From positions 1-7,240 of the forward strand of contig JAUVLX010000174.1 in NCBI GenBank assembly GCA_030600525.1: DNA of 7,240 bases, read 5' to 3'. The stretch comes from Desulfobulbus sp. (GTDB taxonomy: Bacteria > Desulfobacterota > Desulfobulbia > Desulfobulbales > Desulfobulbaceae). The position numbers and the translations under genes are program-made. The notes under the pieces were generated by a model. That model had not been told where the DNA came from. It saw only the letters and a list, made by a program, of their open reading frames with translations, and ran no database searches. This document shows, one piece after another, positions 1-5,880 of the stretch (the stretch's first letter is position 1; each line of letters starts with the position of its first letter).

Positions 1-1030
1 TATAGAGCGTATCGTCGCCAAGGATACAATCCAGCCCATGGATTTTCTTGCCCTACTCAGTCCCAAAGCGGCTGAGCATTTAGAACTGATAGCTCACAAG
101 GCGCAACGTCTGACAGTACAGTACTTTGGCAAGACCATTCAGCTGTTCACTCCGCTTTACATATCTAACTTTTGCTCTAACCAATGCATTTATTGCGGGT
201 TTAATAAAACCAATAATATTGTCCGCCGTAAACTGTCGATTCAAGAAATCGAGCAAGAAGCCCAGTCTATTGCGGCCACAGGTTTGCAGCATTTGCTGTT
301 ATTGACAGGGGAATCAAAACAGGCGACCCCCATGGAATACTTGGTTGAAGCCGTCACCTGCCTCAAAAAACATTTTGCATCAGTTTCAATTGAGATTTTC
401 CCCATGGATGTGGATGAATACAGGCAGTTGAAGCATGTAGGAGTGGACGGGCTCACCATTTTCCAGGAAACGTATGACCAAAAGATCTATGATGAGGTCC
501 ACTTGGCAGGCAAGAAAAAGGATTACCATTTCAGGCTCGACGGGCCTGAACGTGGAGCGAAAGCTGGTTTCAGATCGGTCAATATCGGTGCTTTGCTGGG
601 GTTAGGGGAAAAACGGAGTGAGTTTTTCTTTACCGGTTTGCACGCAGCCTACCTGGATAATACCTATCTCGATACCGAGATTTCCGTCTCCCTGCCCCGT
701 TTTAACGAAGCTGAGTGCGATTTCACTCCAAAATATCCGGTGGACGACAAGACCTTTGTCCAGTTTTTGCTGGCCTTGCGGCTTTTTCAGCCTAGAGCTG
801 GCATCACTGTTTCCACCCGGGAAAATCAAATGATGCGTGATAATTTGATGCAGCTTGGAGCAACCCGCCTTTCCGCAGGGGTGTGTACCAGTGTTGGTGG
901 TTATGCGCAAAACAAAGAAATCGATACACCGCAGTTTGAGATTACAGACACGCGAAGTGTATGCCAGGTGGCTGACGCCATTGCTGCCCATGGTTATCAG
1001 CCGGTATACAAGGACTGGGATCAAATCTAA
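1..1030 (+). CDS. thiH: ThiH, 2-iminoacetate synthase (tyrosine lyase), 5'-truncated by window edge
   Basis: ThiH is a cytosolic radical-SAM enzyme that cleaves tyrosine to dehydroglycine (2-iminoacetate) and p-cresol for the thiazole half of thiamine. The frame is open to the window's first base. Residues before the internal ATG at 38 still align with ThiH, so 38 is not the true start and roughly 30 N-terminal residues lie outside. Counting from that ATG, the radical-SAM cluster motif is C46-SNQ-C50-IY-C53 (CX3CX2C), followed by a TGES segment at 90-93 in the place of the SAM-binding GE motif. Further family segments are FQETYD and a GGYA near the C-terminus, and the protein ends KDWDQI, like E. 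coli ThiH (KDWDSYL). The stop TAA shares its last A with the thiF ATG. ThiH instead of ThiO points to anaerobic metabolism. The identification is firm; it is distinguished from the related HydG by its thiamine operon context. Confidence 0.96.
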   Translation, partial: IERIVAKDTIQPMDFLALLSPKAAEHLELIAHKAQRLTVQYFGKTIQLFTPLYISNFCSNQCIYCGFNKTNNIVRRKLSIQEIEQEAQSIAATGLQHLLLLTGESKQATPMEYLVEAVTCLKKHFASVSIEIFPMDVDEYRQLKHVGVDGLTIFQETYDQKIYDEVHLAGKKKDYHFRLDGPERGAKAGFRSVNIGALLGLGEKRSEFFFTGLHAAYLDNTYLDTEISVSLPRFNEAECDFTPKYPVDDKTFVQFLLALRLFQPRAGITVSTRENQMMRDNLMQLGATRLSAGVCTSVGGYAQNKEIDTPQFEITDTRSVCQVADAIAAHGYQPVYKDWDQI

Positions 1031-1563
1031 TGAAAATCGGAATAGCCGGTGCTGGCGGGATTGGGTCCAATGTGGCCATGAATCTTGTTCGTAGCGGCAT
1101 CACTGCATTCAAAATTATTGATTTTGATCGTGTTGAATCTTCTAACCTGAACCGGCAGTTTTATTTTGCTGATCAGGTTGGGAAACTGAAGGTGGATATG
1201 CTGCGTTATAATCTGGAGCGTATTGATCCGGATATTGAAATTGAAATTAGCACCGAGCGCATTACCCCTGCCAATATTGACCAGCTTTTTATTAACTGCG
1301 ACACCATTGTCGAAGGGCTTGACAAACAGGCGGATAAAAAAATGGTACTCGAGCATTTCGGGCAAAGCAAACAGTTGGTTGTTGCTGCAAGCGGTATTGC
1401 CGGGAGCGATATTGCAACCATTCAGGTTAAAAAAATCGGCAACACGCATGTTATTGGCGATTTTACCACTGACTGCTGTCACGTAGCACTGTATGCCCAC
1501 AAGGTTATTACAGTGGCTGCCAGTATGACGGCGATTCTTCTTTCTTCCTGGAAAAGACAATGA
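1030..1563 (+). CDS. thiF: ThiF, sulfur-carrier (ThiS) adenylyltransferase, short family-2 form
   Basis: This protein of the E1-like MoeB/ThiF fold (177 residues) is expected to adenylate the C-terminal glycine of ThiS so that it can take up sulfur for the thiazole. The nucleotide-binding GAGGIG is at residues 7-12. Next comes D31-F-D33 and then N39, N41, R42 and Q43, the usual ATP-contacting set, with K52 and K54 after them. D98 in EGLDKQ occupies the place of the MoeB Mg-ligand aspartate. It is much shorter than E. coli ThiF (about 250 residues). Its only cysteines are C90, C149 and C150, so the two CXXC zinc motifs are absent. This matches the divergent ThiF family 2 found in Campylobacter and many anaerobes. 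The ATG overlaps the thiH stop (TAATG) and the TGA overlaps the thiE start (ATGA). There is no strong ribosome binding site, so translational coupling is likely. Direct ThiS activity is inferred from family and operon. Confidence 0.93.
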   Translation: MKIGIAGAGGIGSNVAMNLVRSGITAFKIIDFDRVESSNLNRQFYFADQVGKLKVDMLRYNLERIDPDIEIEISTERITPANIDQLFINCDTIVEGLDKQADKKMVLEHFGQSKQLVVAASGIAGSDIATIQVKKIGNTHVIGDFTTDCCHVALYAHKVITVAASMTAILLSSWKRQ

Positions 1564-2204
1564 AAAATAAACGCAAAATTCTCCCTTCAGGAGTTTACGG
1601 TATAACAGCAGAAAAATTCTCCTGTGGTCGTTCTAACATTCAGGTCGCTGAAGAGATGATCAAGGGAGGTATCAAGGTTTTACAGTACAGGGAAAAACGA
1701 CACCTAAAAGATTATTGTGACATTTTAGCCGAATGTCAGGCGATCAGAGATATCACAAGGGAGTATGGGGTAACTTTTATAATCAATGATTTTGTGGATA
1801 TCGCCCTCCTGGTAGATGCTGACGGTGTCCATGTGGGGCAAGAAGATTTGCCGGTTGATGCGGTGCGTCGTCTGCTTGGACCAAATAAAATTATCGGGCT
1901 CTCTACCCATTCACCAGAACAGGCGCAAAAGGCACAGGAAGTGGGTGCAGACTATATCGGGGTCGGACCGATTTATGCTACTCAGACCAAAGAAAATGTC
2001 TGCGCACCGACAGGATTCGAATACCTGGAATATGTAGTGGAAAATGTCGCCATTCCCTTTGTTGCCATCGGCGGCATTAAACAACACAACATTGACGAGG
2101 TTGTAAAGCGCGGCGCACAGTCAATCTGTCTGGTAACAGAGATTGTAGGCGCAGATAATATTGCCCAGACCGTTAAAAGTTTAAACAACGCCCTTTCCTT
2201 CTGA
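1560..2204 (+). CDS. thiE: ThiE, thiamine phosphate synthase
   Basis: ThiE is a cytosolic TIM-barrel enzyme that couples HMP pyrophosphate to the carboxylated thiazole phosphate, giving thiamine phosphate, CO2 and pyrophosphate. At 214 residues the length is normal. Family motifs appear in order: QYREK (42-46), IINDFVDIA (74-82), DGVHVGQEDLP (88-98), GLSTHS (113-118), GADYIGVGPIYATQTK (129-144) and VAIGGI (168-173). These carry the pyrophosphate/Mg-binding and phosphate-binding residues. The end (SICLVTEIVGADN) departs slightly from the usual GVAVVSAI but keeps the same position. The start ATG overlaps the thiF stop by four bases, with only a weak GGA upstream, which suggests coupled translation. 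It joins the products of the two branches encoded around it. It could be confused with the TenI-like ThiE paralogues, but the intact catalytic motifs make it a true synthase. Confidence 0.96.
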   Translation: MKNKRKILPSGVYGITAEKFSCGRSNIQVAEEMIKGGIKVLQYREKRHLKDYCDILAECQAIRDITREYGVTFIINDFVDIALLVDADGVHVGQEDLPVDAVRRLLGPNKIIGLSTHSPEQAQKAQEVGADYIGVGPIYATQTKENVCAPTGFEYLEYVVENVAIPFVAIGGIKQHNIDEVVKRGAQSICLVTEIVGADNIAQTVKSLNNALSF

Positions 2205-2237
2205 ATCATTTATCAATAAAAAAAATAGACACCTTAC

Positions 2238-2244
2238 GGAGTGA
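2238..2244 (+). promoter_or_regulatory. Ribosome binding site that decides the thiC start
   Basis: GGAGTGA sits 5-8 bases before the ATG at 2250. It overlaps the in-frame GTG at 2241, which would itself have no upstream Shine-Dalgarno sequence. The ATG is therefore the likely start, although the reading frame can be extended three codons to the GTG. Confidence 0.75.
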
Positions 2245-2249
2245 AGAAA

Positions 2250-3539
2250 ATGACCACATACACAACCCAGATGGATGCAGCACGGCAGGGTCTTGTCACT
2301 AAGCAGATGCAGGACGTACTTGCCAGTGAATCCATAACAGAAAACGACCTTTTGACCAAAATGGCCAATGGCCATATTGTTATACCTGCCAATGTGAACC
2401 ACACCAACCTGATTGGTTGCGGTATCGGCAGTGGCCTGCGGACCAAAGTTAACGTAAACCTGGGTGTATCTGAGGATTGCTGCAATGTAGAGGCTGAACT
2501 TTCGAAAGTTCATCGTTCGGTTGAACTCAAGGCCGATGCTATTATGGATTTGAGTACCTTTGGCGATACCCAGGCCTTTCGAAAGCGAACCGTGGAAGTC
2601 TGCCCTGCAATGATCGGCACTGTGCCTGTATATGATGCCGTTGCCCGTTATGGGAAAAATGTTGGGGCTATCACGGTTGATGATTTTTTTGATGTGGTCA
2701 AGATGCATGCCGAAGACGGGGTGGATTTTTTAACCATCCATGCCGGACTCAATCGCACCGCAGTGGAACGGCTTAAAAATAATCCGCGTCTTACCCATGT
2801 GGTCAGTCGTGGCGGCTCACTATTGCTGCACTGGATGCATGTTAATGATGCTGAAAACCCGTTTTTTGAACATTATGATCGGTTGCTTGAAATGTGCCGA
2901 AAGTACGACGTTACACTGAGTCTCGGTGACGGGCTGCGACCCGGCAGCTTGAACGATGCCACCGATGCTGCACAGGTACAGGAATTAATTATTTTGGGTG
3001 AGCTGACTAAACGATCATGGGAAGCCGATGTTCAGGTTATGATCGAAGGACCAGGTCATGTACCGCTCAATGAGGTGGTTTCTAATATGCAGATAGAGAA
3101 GAAACTCTGCCATGGAGCTCCTTTTTATGTGCTCGGGCCCATCGTCACAGATGTTGCACCCGGTTACGATCATATTACCGCTGCCATTGGCGGGGCCCTG
3201 GCTGCCACCTATGGTGCAGACTTTCTTTGCTATGTTACCCCAGCAGAACACCTGCGCCTGCCAGATGAAGACGACATGAAGCAGGGCATTATTGCCACCC
3301 GCATTGCCGCTCATGCTGCAGACGTTGCCAAGGGGATTCCCAATGCAATTGACTGGGACAACAAAATGAGTCATGCCCGCAAAGAACTTGACTGGGAAAA
3401 GATGTTTGATCTCGCCATTGATCCTGAAAAGGCTCGTGCCTACCGGGCTTCTTCCCAGCCTATAGATAAAGATGTGTGCACCATGTGTGGCGATCTTTGT
3501 GCGGTCAAACGTAGTCGTGAGATACTGGAGAAGGTATAA
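2250..3539 (+). CDS. thiC: ThiC, phosphomethylpyrimidine (HMP-P) synthase
   Basis: ThiC is a non-canonical radical-SAM enzyme that rearranges aminoimidazole ribotide to HMP phosphate, releasing CO and formate; it supplies the pyrimidine half of thiamine. The protein has 429 residues, the short form without the N-terminal extension of E. coli ThiC (about 630). Recognisable family blocks include IPANVNH near residue 50, GDGLRPG, MIEGPGH, and FYVLGPIVTDVAPGYDHI followed by GGALAA. The C-terminal cluster-binding cysteines are C410-TM-C413-GDL-C417, a CX2CX3C spacing, one residue tighter than the CX2CX4C of E. coli. It lies 45 bases after thiE and is read from its own good ribosome binding site, and it is the last gene of the operon. 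No TPP riboswitch fits in the short gap, so any riboswitch control would act from upstream of the window. Identity is certain. Confidence 0.98.
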   Translation: MTTYTTQMDAARQGLVTKQMQDVLASESITENDLLTKMANGHIVIPANVNHTNLIGCGIGSGLRTKVNVNLGVSEDCCNVEAELSKVHRSVELKADAIMDLSTFGDTQAFRKRTVEVCPAMIGTVPVYDAVARYGKNVGAITVDDFFDVVKMHAEDGVDFLTIHAGLNRTAVERLKNNPRLTHVVSRGGSLLLHWMHVNDAENPFFEHYDRLLEMCRKYDVTLSLGDGLRPGSLNDATDAAQVQELIILGELTKRSWEADVQVMIEGPGHVPLNEVVSNMQIEKKLCHGAPFYVLGPIVTDVAPGYDHITAAIGGALAATYGADFLCYVTPAEHLRLPDEDDMKQGIIATRIAAHAADVAKGIPNAIDWDNKMSHARKELDWEKMFDLAIDPEKARAYRASSQPIDKDVCTMCGDLCAVKRSREILEKV

Positions 3540-3570
3540 GGTTAATCTATTGCACCAAGTAGGACAGGTA

Positions 3571-3606
3571 AAGCCGCGTTACTTTGTTTAATAAGTAATG
3601 CGGCTT
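3571..3606. terminator. Strong hairpin between convergent thiC and diguanylate cyclase genes
   Basis: A 14-bp stem (3571-3584 with 3593-3606, containing one G-T pair) closes an 8-base loop. It lies 31 bases after the thiC stop and 34 bases beyond the stop of the convergent gene. Neither side is followed by a convincing T-run. It may serve as a bidirectional transcription end or 3'-end stabiliser rather than a classic intrinsic terminator; function is inferred from position. Confidence 0.5.
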
Positions 3607-3640
3607 CATGTTGATGATCAAGTTCTCTATCTGCTTTTTG

Positions 3641-4981
3641 TTAACTTTTCGGGTCGTAAACTTCTACCCGGTTTCTGCCACCGGCTTTGGCCTTGTAGAG
3701 TGCTTCATCTGCCATGGTCAGGAGCTTGTCAGGGGTTTCCGGGAGATGCTGTTGTAGGGATGCCACCCCCATGCTGATGGTTACCTGCAGTTCTGTTTTT
3801 CCGTCATTGTAGATACAGCCCTCAGCTGATTTCCTTATCTGTTCAGCTATTTGCACGGTGTCGTCTAAGTCTGCATCAAGCAGGAGCAGGACAAATTCTT
3901 CTCCTCCATACCGTGCTGGAATATCCCCTTCCCTTCTGTTTACTTGCAATAATTCGGCAAATTTCGTGAGCACCAGATCGCCAAAGCTATGGCCGTAGTT
4001 GTCGTTTACATTTTTGAAATAATCCAGGTCAATAAGGATGCAGCCGAGTTCTTCTCCGTTGTAGCTGCAATGGGCAAAATTGGGAGCAATGTGCCGCGAG
4101 AAGTAGCCGCGGTTGTAAAGACCTGTTAAAGCATCGTGGTCAGCCTGGTACTTAAGTTTGTTGTTTAGCTGTTCCAGCTCTTTAACGTATTTTCTATTAC
4201 GCAGGTGGGTAACGATTCTTGCTCGAAACTCCTCCTCGATAAAAGGTTTTGGGAGGTAATCGTTGGCACCTACCTTAAAAAAACCAAGAACGGTATCCTT
4301 GGTATCTATTGAGCTGATAAAAAAAATTGGTACCTGATCAAGCGCCTCTAGGCTCCTTAGAGTGCGGCATAGTTCCTCTCCGCTCATACCAGGCATGACG
4401 TAATCGGTTATGATAATATCTATCTCAAAATTAATCTGCTTGATTACCTCAAGTGCTTCTGCACCATTTTCTACCTCATATATGGTCAGACCATGCCGCT
4501 CAAGGACCTTACGGATTATTCGGCGGATAAAAGGCGAATCCTCAACGATCAGCGCACTCATGTCGGCAAATTGTTCCTGAGAGTTAAGAATATTGTCAAT
4601 TGTGGAGACTAACTTTCCCGGAGCAAACGGTTTGCCGATAAAGTCGATTACCTCCAATTCATATCCACGCTCCCTGTTGTCGATGTTGTCATTTGCCGAG
4701 ACAAAAATGATAGGGATTTGCGACAGATCGTTTTTACGTTCATTTTCGCTTGTTCCCCCGGCTCGAATTCGTTCACACAACTCGAATCCATTCATTTTCG
4801 GCATGTCAATATCCAGCGTGATCAAGTCCGGATATGGGTCGGCCCACTCAAGGATGGCCATGGCCTCCATACCGTTTTTAGCTAAAATCACCTCGTAATC
4901 TGCTTTGGAAAGTTCACGCTGCATTATTTTCCTGATTGTTACCGAATCGTCAACAACCATAACCGTTTTGCTTTTTGTCAT
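3641..4981 (-). CDS. PleD-like response regulator diguanylate cyclase (REC-REC-GGDEF)
   Basis: This 446-residue protein should make cyclic di-GMP from two GTP under control of phosphorylation. Receiver 1 (about 5-132) has D11/D12, phospho-acceptor D57 in LDIDMPKMNG, S95 and K117 in GKPF. Receiver 2 (about 142-262) has E147/D148, D193 in TDYVMPG, S223/S224 and K245 in PKPF. A short helical linker (about 263-283) leads to the GGDEF domain, with DHDALTGLYNR at its start, DLDYFKNVND, and the active-site GGEEF at 359-363. R350-E-G-D353, five residues before it, is the RxxD product-inhibition site. There is no membrane segment, so it is cytosolic. AGGA five bases before the ATG serves as ribosome binding site. 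The layout equals Caulobacter PleD. The cognate kinase is not in the window, and the gene has no obvious link to the thiamine genes facing it. Confidence 0.97.
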   Translation of the reverse strand: MTKSKTVMVVDDSVTIRKIMQRELSKADYEVILAKNGMEAMAILEWADPYPDLITLDIDMPKMNGFELCERIRAGGTSENERKNDLSQIPIIFVSANDNIDNRERGYELEVIDFIGKPFAPGKLVSTIDNILNSQEQFADMSALIVEDSPFIRRIIRKVLERHGLTIYEVENGAEALEVIKQINFEIDIIITDYVMPGMSGEELCRTLRSLEALDQVPIFFISSIDTKDTVLGFFKVGANDYLPKPFIEEEFRARIVTHLRNRKYVKELEQLNNKLKYQADHDALTGLYNRGYFSRHIAPNFAHCSYNGEELGCILIDLDYFKNVNDNYGHSFGDLVLTKFAELLQVNRREGDIPARYGGEEFVLLLLDADLDDTVQIAEQIRKSAEGCIYNDGKTELQVTISMGVASLQQHLPETPDKLLTMADEALYKAKAGGRNRVEVYDPKS

Positions 4982-5034
4982 TGGTGTCCTTTAGTGGATG
5001 AATAGGTCATTAACATGACATCACAGAAACCAGA

Positions 5035-5064
5035 ATAATACAAATTTTCTTTAAGAAAAGACAA
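5035..5064 (-). promoter_or_regulatory. Putative sigma70-type promoter of the diguanylate cyclase gene
   Basis: Read on the minus strand, TTGTCT (5064-5059) and TATTAT (5040-5035) are 18 bases apart and lie just over 50 bases before the start codon. The spacer holds a 7-bp inverted repeat TTTTCTT/AAGAAAA (5045-5051 and 5053-5059), which could be an operator or merely A/T-rich sequence. Box matches are 4 of 6 and 5 of 6, so this is a prediction only. Confidence 0.35.
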
Positions 5065-5068
5065 CCTG

Positions 5069-5105
5069 AAAAAAAAGAAAAACTGTACATTTTCAGGCAG
5101 TACAG
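5069..5105 (-). terminator. Intrinsic terminator-like hairpin upstream of the diguanylate cyclase gene
   Basis: On the minus strand a 6-bp stem CTGTAC/GTACAG (5105-5100 with 5088-5083) with an 11-base loop is followed directly by a T-run of five T, one C and eight T (5082-5069). It lies downstream of the IS200 remnant and just ahead of the proposed promoter, so it would stop transcription coming out of the element. The stem is short, but the T-run is convincing. A competing 8-bp stem overlaps it (see findings). Confidence 0.5.
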
Positions 5106-5147
5106 GGAGAAAAGTCGGGATGATGTTTGAATAAGGGGAGTAATTAC

Positions 5148-5231
5148 CCACCGGTAAAACCGGTGGCTTAATAATTGTGAACCGCTCAAAGCGGAATGTT
5201 AAAAGGTTTCTCTGACCACCATTCGGTGGTC
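5148..5231. repeat. Three consecutive hairpins at the IS200 right end
   Basis: Stem 1 is CCACCGGT/ACCGGTGG (5148-5155 and 5159-5166, 3-base loop). Stem 2 is CCGCT/AGCGG (5182-5186 and 5190-5194, 3-base loop). Stem 3 is GACCACC/GGTGGTC (5214-5220 and 5225-5231, 4-base loop). All pair perfectly and follow the tnpA stop on the minus strand. IS200/IS605 TnpA recognises such subterminal hairpins in single-stranded DNA; which of the three would be the recognised one is unknown. Confidence 0.7.
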
Positions 5232-5592
5232 GCCTATTTCAATAATGACAATTGTCCTACGGTTGATCTATTTTTTCCTGATCACGGATATATGCTCGAA
5301 CAACCTCCTTATCGGCACGGACAGTCGAAACGAAATACCCTCTTGCCCAGAAACTCATCCCACTATGGTTCTTTCTTTGGCCAAGATACGTACTGGCAAT
5401 GGGTATTGCACTCTTCCCTTTTATGTATCCAACCACTTGGGCAACCGATTATTTTGGAGGAATCTCAATCATAATGTGAACATGATCTGACGGTAGATGA
5501 CCCTCCAAAATCTTGCATTCCCACTTTGTTGAGTGGCTTAAGCTGTTTACGTTGTTCATGAAGCCTCCTTTTCGTGACTTTGAGCGGTACAC
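5177..5592. repeat. Subterminal inverted repeat pair of the IS200 remnant (14 of 15 bases)
   Basis: GTGAACCGCTCAAAG at 5177-5191 on the plus strand matches GTGTACCGCTCAAAG on the minus strand at 5592-5578, with one mismatch and a perfect 11-base core. One copy includes the left arm of right-end hairpin 2; the other lies in the loop of the tnpA leader hairpin. The coordinates given span both arms. Confidence 0.5.
5257..5559 (-). pseudogene. tnpA: IS200/IS605 TnpA (Y1 HUH transposase), internal deletion and nonsense codon
   Basis: Reading from the ATG at 5559 gives 101 codons in one frame with a stop inside. The start (MNNVNSLSHSTKWECK) matches the usual N-terminus of IS200-type TnpA, and the ATG follows AGGAGG closely. 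The next residues, ILEGHLPSDHVHIMIE, belong much later in the family protein, about 40-45 residues further on, so an in-frame deletion has joined two points at the shared E-C-K codons (5512-5520). Codon 37 is TAA (5449-5451), where relatives usually have tyrosine (PPK-Y-SV). After it come QVVGYIKGKSAI, FWARGYFVSTV and the catalytic YIRDQ (Tyr 90, Gln 94), ending at TAG 5257. The HUH pair is H26-V-H28. Family proteins have about 140-155 residues. The gene cannot make an active transposase. Confidence 0.87.
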
Positions 5593-5607
5593 GAGTTCGG
5601 AGGCTTC
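5560..5607 (-). promoter_or_regulatory. Leader hairpin that sequesters the tnpA ribosome binding site
   Basis: On the minus strand a perfect 9-bp stem, GAAGCCTCC (5607-5599) with GGAGGCTTC (5568-5560), closes a 30-base loop and ends directly against the tnpA ATG at 5559. The Shine-Dalgarno AGGAGG is almost wholly inside the stem. In enteric IS200 a leader hairpin is known to hide the tnpA ribosome binding site and limit transposition; by analogy this should do the same. Confidence 0.65.
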
Positions 5608-5721
5608 TTTGTATTTCAGGAACTGCCAAACTTTTGTTGTTCCCCAGCAACGCCGGGGGGGTACCCAAAAAAAATAACAGCCTATTCGGTCATTTTATAA
5701 TCCAATAAGTCGGAAGGAGAT

Positions 5722-5875
5722 TCATAATTCTATTACCTCTGCGACAAGCTTGCTGAGTTGGAACTGATTGAAGGGCTTCACGATAAAACCGCTTAATCCT
5801 TTTTTCGCCATCTCAGCCATTTCAACATCTCTGGCAAACCCTGACAGGCGATAACGGGTTCATTTTGATGATCAT
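5722..5875 (-). pseudogene. C-terminal fragment of a response-regulator receiver domain, frameshifted
   Basis: The minus-strand frame ending at TGA 5722-5724 reads SGFARDVEMAEMAKKGLSG, then FIVKPFNQFQLSKL to the end. This is the final third of a CheY-like receiver: the conserved lysine in KPF (beta 5) and the last helix. Just before it, EPVIAC (beta 4) is in another frame, so about one base was lost near 5843-5848. Upstream of about 5875 a stop interrupts the frame, and the phospho-acceptor half was not found. Wording such as VIACSGF suggests the terminal receiver of a hybrid histidine kinase, but no kinase remains in the window. It lies just beyond the left end of the IS200 remnant. It differs in sequence from both receivers of the diguanylate cyclase, so it is not a simple duplicate of that gene. 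Confidence 0.7.
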
Positions 5876-5880
5876 CTGGT

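Larger units (their letters stand above)
5140..5670 (-). mobile_element. Decayed IS200/IS605-family insertion sequence (ends approximate)
   Basis: A single-gene element: a broken Y1 transposase gene on the minus strand, flanked by secondary structure on both sides as expected for this family, which has subterminal hairpins instead of terminal inverted repeats. The right end (5148-5231) has three hairpins; the left side (5560-5607) has a long-loop stem over the tnpA ribosome binding site. No tnpB is present. The exact ends and the target tetranucleotide cannot be set from one copy; TAATTAC next to the outermost right-end hairpin is a candidate boundary. With its transposase broken, it could move only if another copy supplied TnpA. 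Confidence 0.7.

Noticed and set aside
602..1024. Minus-strand open frame of 140 codons
   Set aside because: It is antisense to conserved thiH sequence and its product resembles nothing.
1027..1560. Minus-strand open frame as long as thiF
   Set aside because: It mirrors thiF codon for codon; the plus-strand product has all the ThiF motifs, the antisense product has none.
2205..2249. TPP riboswitch before thiC
   Set aside because: The 45-base gap is far too short and lacks the conserved THI-box elements; any riboswitch would be upstream of the window.
5196..5490. Plus-strand open frames of 80-90 codons
   Set aside because: They lie antisense to the tnpA remnant and its end hairpins and show no family motif.
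5575..5625. Possible cyclic-di-GMP (GEMM) riboswitch, because of an AAGCCTCCG-like string near a signalling gene
   Set aside because: The other conserved GEMM segments are missing and the string is explained as an arm of the tnpA leader hairpin.
5465..5668. Minus-strand open frame of 67 codons over the IS200 leader
   Set aside because: It overlaps tnpA in another frame, matches no known protein and runs through the leader hairpin; it is a chance frame.
5655..5674. G7 run, a GGGTACCC palindrome and an A8 run near the IS200 left side
   Set aside because: Short low-complexity sequence with no flanking duplicate; not enough to define an element end or a regulatory site.
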